Below, piece by piece: positions 28,811-30,569 of a stretch of 30,569 bases of DNA. A program made the translations under genes and the position numbers. The notes under the pieces are model-generated. The model worked only from the letters and a program-made list of their open reading frames with translations, made no database searches and was not told the origin of the DNA. The stretch is from contig JAYMTF010000761.1 of NCBI GenBank assembly GCA_036897485.1, positions 1-30,569 on the forward strand, in the 5' to 3' direction. The DNA is from Pelargonium nanum. Taxonomy: Eukaryota > Streptophyta > Magnoliopsida > Geraniales > Geraniaceae. Numbering within the stretch: position 1 is the first letter of the stretch; each line of letters begins with the position of its first letter.

Positions 28811-29491
28811 ATGTCTCCAAAACTACTTACAGTTCTGCTACTTATCTTCTCCTTCCATTGTCTTGTGTTCATGACACTGACAATGGCCTCAGACCCTGAC
28901 CCTATTCAAGATTTCTGCATACCGAACCCTAAATTTGGTTCCATCAGGACCTCTACCCTCACCTTTCACCCGTGCAAGAATGCATCCGAGGCCACTATAG
29001 AGGACTTTGTCTACTCCGGCATCAAGGTTGCAGGGAACTTCTCGGACACAGGCCTCGCAGCTATCTCCGTCAACCCAACCAGCTTTCCAGGGCTCAACAC
29101 ACTTGGCATGTCATTTCTACGGACTGATCTCAAGGCGGGTGGAATAAATGCACCCCATTTCCACCCAAGAGCTACTGAAATTGCCTATGTGGTGAAAGGC
29201 AGGGTTTACTCGGGTTTCGTGGACTCCAGTAACCGTGTTTTTGCCAGGGTCATTGACCAAGGAGAGGTCATGGTGTATCCAAGAGGTCTGGTGCACTTCC
29301 AGATGAATGTTGGCGATAAGCCTGCTACAGTTTTTGGTAGTTTTAATAGCCAAAATCCTGGTTCTCAGAAGCTCCCAGCTGCCATTTTTGGTTCTGGGAT
29401 CGATAATAAGCTTCTAGAGAAGGCTTTCGGGTTGAGTTCTAGGCAGATTGGAACAATGAGAAGAAGGTTTGATCCCAAACGGACTAGGTAG
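28811..29491 (+). CDS. Germin-like protein (secreted cupin)
   Basis: Single exon, 226 residues. Germin-like proteins are secreted, manganese-binding cupins that form stable hexamers in the cell wall; members may show superoxide dismutase or oxalate oxidase activity, and no activity can be assigned here. Seen: a hydrophobic signal peptide at about 4-26 (LLTVLLLIFSFHCLVFMTL), an N-terminal cysteine pair (FCIPNP and HPCKNA) for the conserved disulfide, N-glycosylation sequons (for example KNAS and GNFS), germin box 1 with metal ligands in PHFHPRATE, and germin box 2 with the last histidine in GEVMVYPRGLVHFQMN. All four expected ligands (three His, one Glu) are present. Start: the frame stays open back to 28676 but has a TATA box inside that stretch, and the ATG at 28811 is followed directly by the signal peptide. 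The subfamily is not certain; lack of an intron is common in part of the family. Confidence 0.93.
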   Translation: MSPKLLTVLLLIFSFHCLVFMTLTMASDPDPIQDFCIPNPKFGSIRTSTLTFHPCKNASEATIEDFVYSGIKVAGNFSDTGLAAISVNPTSFPGLNTLGMSFLRTDLKAGGINAPHFHPRATEIAYVVKGRVYSGFVDSSNRVFARVIDQGEVMVYPRGLVHFQMNVGDKPATVFGSFNSQNPGSQKLPAAIFGSGIDNKLLEKAFGLSSRQIGTMRRRFDPKRTR

Positions 29492-30223
29492 AGATAGAAT
29501 AAAGGGTATTTTGTTGTAATTTCTACCGGAAAATATATAGTTCTGGTGCTGTAGCGAAGATTAAGACCCACTATCTGAACCATGTTCTGCTAATGTGCTA
29601 TGAGCACCTCTCTGTTACACTAAATTCCACTTATGGAATTTGAATATTAAGTCTCTAAGCATGCCATAATCATTATCCAAAGCACGAGTGCACCAAAATG
29701 AATAGTATCTTAGATACAGAAAAGTGTCCGTAAGTAATGAATAAAGAGCCCACACAATCAAAGAATCATCATCTTTACCTCCAATGGCATATGAGCAGAA
29801 AAATGTGAACTATAGAAATACAGTACAAATATTCCCAAGATGATGACGTGTTTTTGAACTTCAAGTTTGCTTGACATTGTGAATGTAGTTCAGGTCTAGC
29901 TTTTCTTATGTTGTTAGACAGCCTAAACCACAAGGATAAAGTATAGTAGGTATTGGATCTGTTCGTCTGTATTTTCACCCCTTTAACTGTGTAGTGATTC
30001 CAAGAAAACTGAACCTAGCTAGGCACGCTTAATGTTCAAATTCGCTAGTCTTGATTCAAATCCAAAGTAGCAACTTTGTCCTCGCAAACTAGCTATTTAA
30101 ATATAAAACAATAATAGTACAATACAAAAAATTTACATGGTGAAATGACTAACAGAATTTCAGATCTCCATATAAGAGAACAGAAAAAGCTAACCTCATC
30201 AAACCCATATTGTACTTGGAAGA
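29492..30223. other. Intergenic between convergent germin-like and hydrolase genes
   Basis: 3' UTRs of both genes. An AATAAA occurs at 29498-29503, only six bases after the germin-like stop, probably too early to be the main signal. The rest is AT-rich with no supported frame. Confidence 0.5.
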
Positions 30224-30520
30224 CTACTTCTCCTCAAGTAGAAGCGCCTTCACTATTGCATCACTCATCCCATTAGCAACTGGGAACAAGTGCCCTGCAC
30301 CTGGTAGCTCATGATAGTGAATCCATGGGAGCTTTTGGGCAATGTAACGTTGCAGTGTAACTGGCACAAGCCCGTCTTCGTCCCCATGCCACAAGTGAAC
30401 AGAACCTTCATTGTTAGGAAATGGGTTTTCTAGATCCATTGGATCAAATTCCCAGGTGCCAAATCCAATATTCAAGTCCCTATGGATGGTTTCATATTCT
30501 CCTTGCTGTCTTACCTGTGC
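30224..30520 (-). CDS. Alpha/beta hydrolase, last exon (partial, gene leaves window at right)
   Basis: The last coding exon of a minus-strand gene: 98 codons plus stop, entered in phase 0 after a TCACAG acceptor at 30521. Seen: NEGSVHLWHGDEDGLVPVTL, with the acid residue of an alpha/beta-hydrolase triad in GDED, then a strand-turn with the catalytic histidine in LPGAGHLFP, and the C terminus KALLLEEK. Known: plant proteins with this ending (RQQGE(F/Y)E.IHRD, WEFDP, QKLPWIHYHE) are alpha/beta-fold hydrolases of largely unknown substrate. The nucleophile serine and N-terminal half lie outside the window, so activity cannot be judged. The first exon bases GCACAG|GTAAGA hold a second AG six bases downstream, so an alternative acceptor losing two residues is possible. 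Confidence 0.88.
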   Translation of the reverse strand, partial: AQVRQQGEYETIHRDLNIGFGTWEFDPMDLENPFPNNEGSVHLWHGDEDGLVPVTLQRYIAQKLPWIHYHELPGAGHLFPVANGMSDAIVKALLLEEK

Positions 30521-30569
30521 CTGTGAGGACCACACAGAAACAAGTTACTAAAATATGGGCACCATATTA

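Overview
This window is nuclear DNA from a flowering plant, most likely a core eudicot. The genes have many GT-AG introns, the spacers are AT-rich, and the proteins include plant-specific types: chloroplast FtsZ2, an FBD-type F-box protein and a germin-like protein. Stowaway-type MITEs and a tRNA-derived SINE relic are present. Rosaceae is possible, but the sequence does not settle the family. No viral, plasmid or CRISPR material was seen. LAYOUT, left to right: the first exon of a syntaxin-6-N-domain-like protein (minus, runs off the left edge); a three-exon F-box/LRR/FBD gene (minus) whose first intron is almost wholly a minisatellite; GNA1, glucosamine-6-phosphate N-acetyltransferase (minus), head-to-head with mitochondrial ISCA2 (plus, 4 exons); QCR9, a complex III subunit (minus, 3 small exons), head-to-head with CIA1/CIAO1, a cytosolic Fe-S assembly WD40 protein (plus, 10 exons); FtsZ2 (minus, 7 coding exons), head-to-head with mitochondrial ISCA1 (plus, 3 exons); an intronless germin-like gene (plus); and the last exon of an alpha/beta hydrolase (minus, runs off the right edge). 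HOW THE GENES RELATE: three dedicated iron-sulfur biogenesis genes lie within about 21 kb. ISCA1 and ISCA2 are A-type carriers for late mitochondrial [4Fe-4S] assembly, and CIA1 is part of the cytosolic targeting complex. QCR9, a subunit of the complex that holds the Rieske Fe-S protein, lies between ISCA2 and CIA1. Each Fe-S gene is on the plus strand with a divergent minus-strand neighbour. The QCR9/CIA1 spacer has site-II-like and telo-box motifs and a perfect hairpin. ISCA2 intron 3 and the QCR9 introns each carry copies of the same two transposon-like families. All gene models were built by hand from reading frames, splice sites and remembered family sequences. Coding exon boundaries keep frame throughout and give proteins of expected length, but untranslated ends are inferred.
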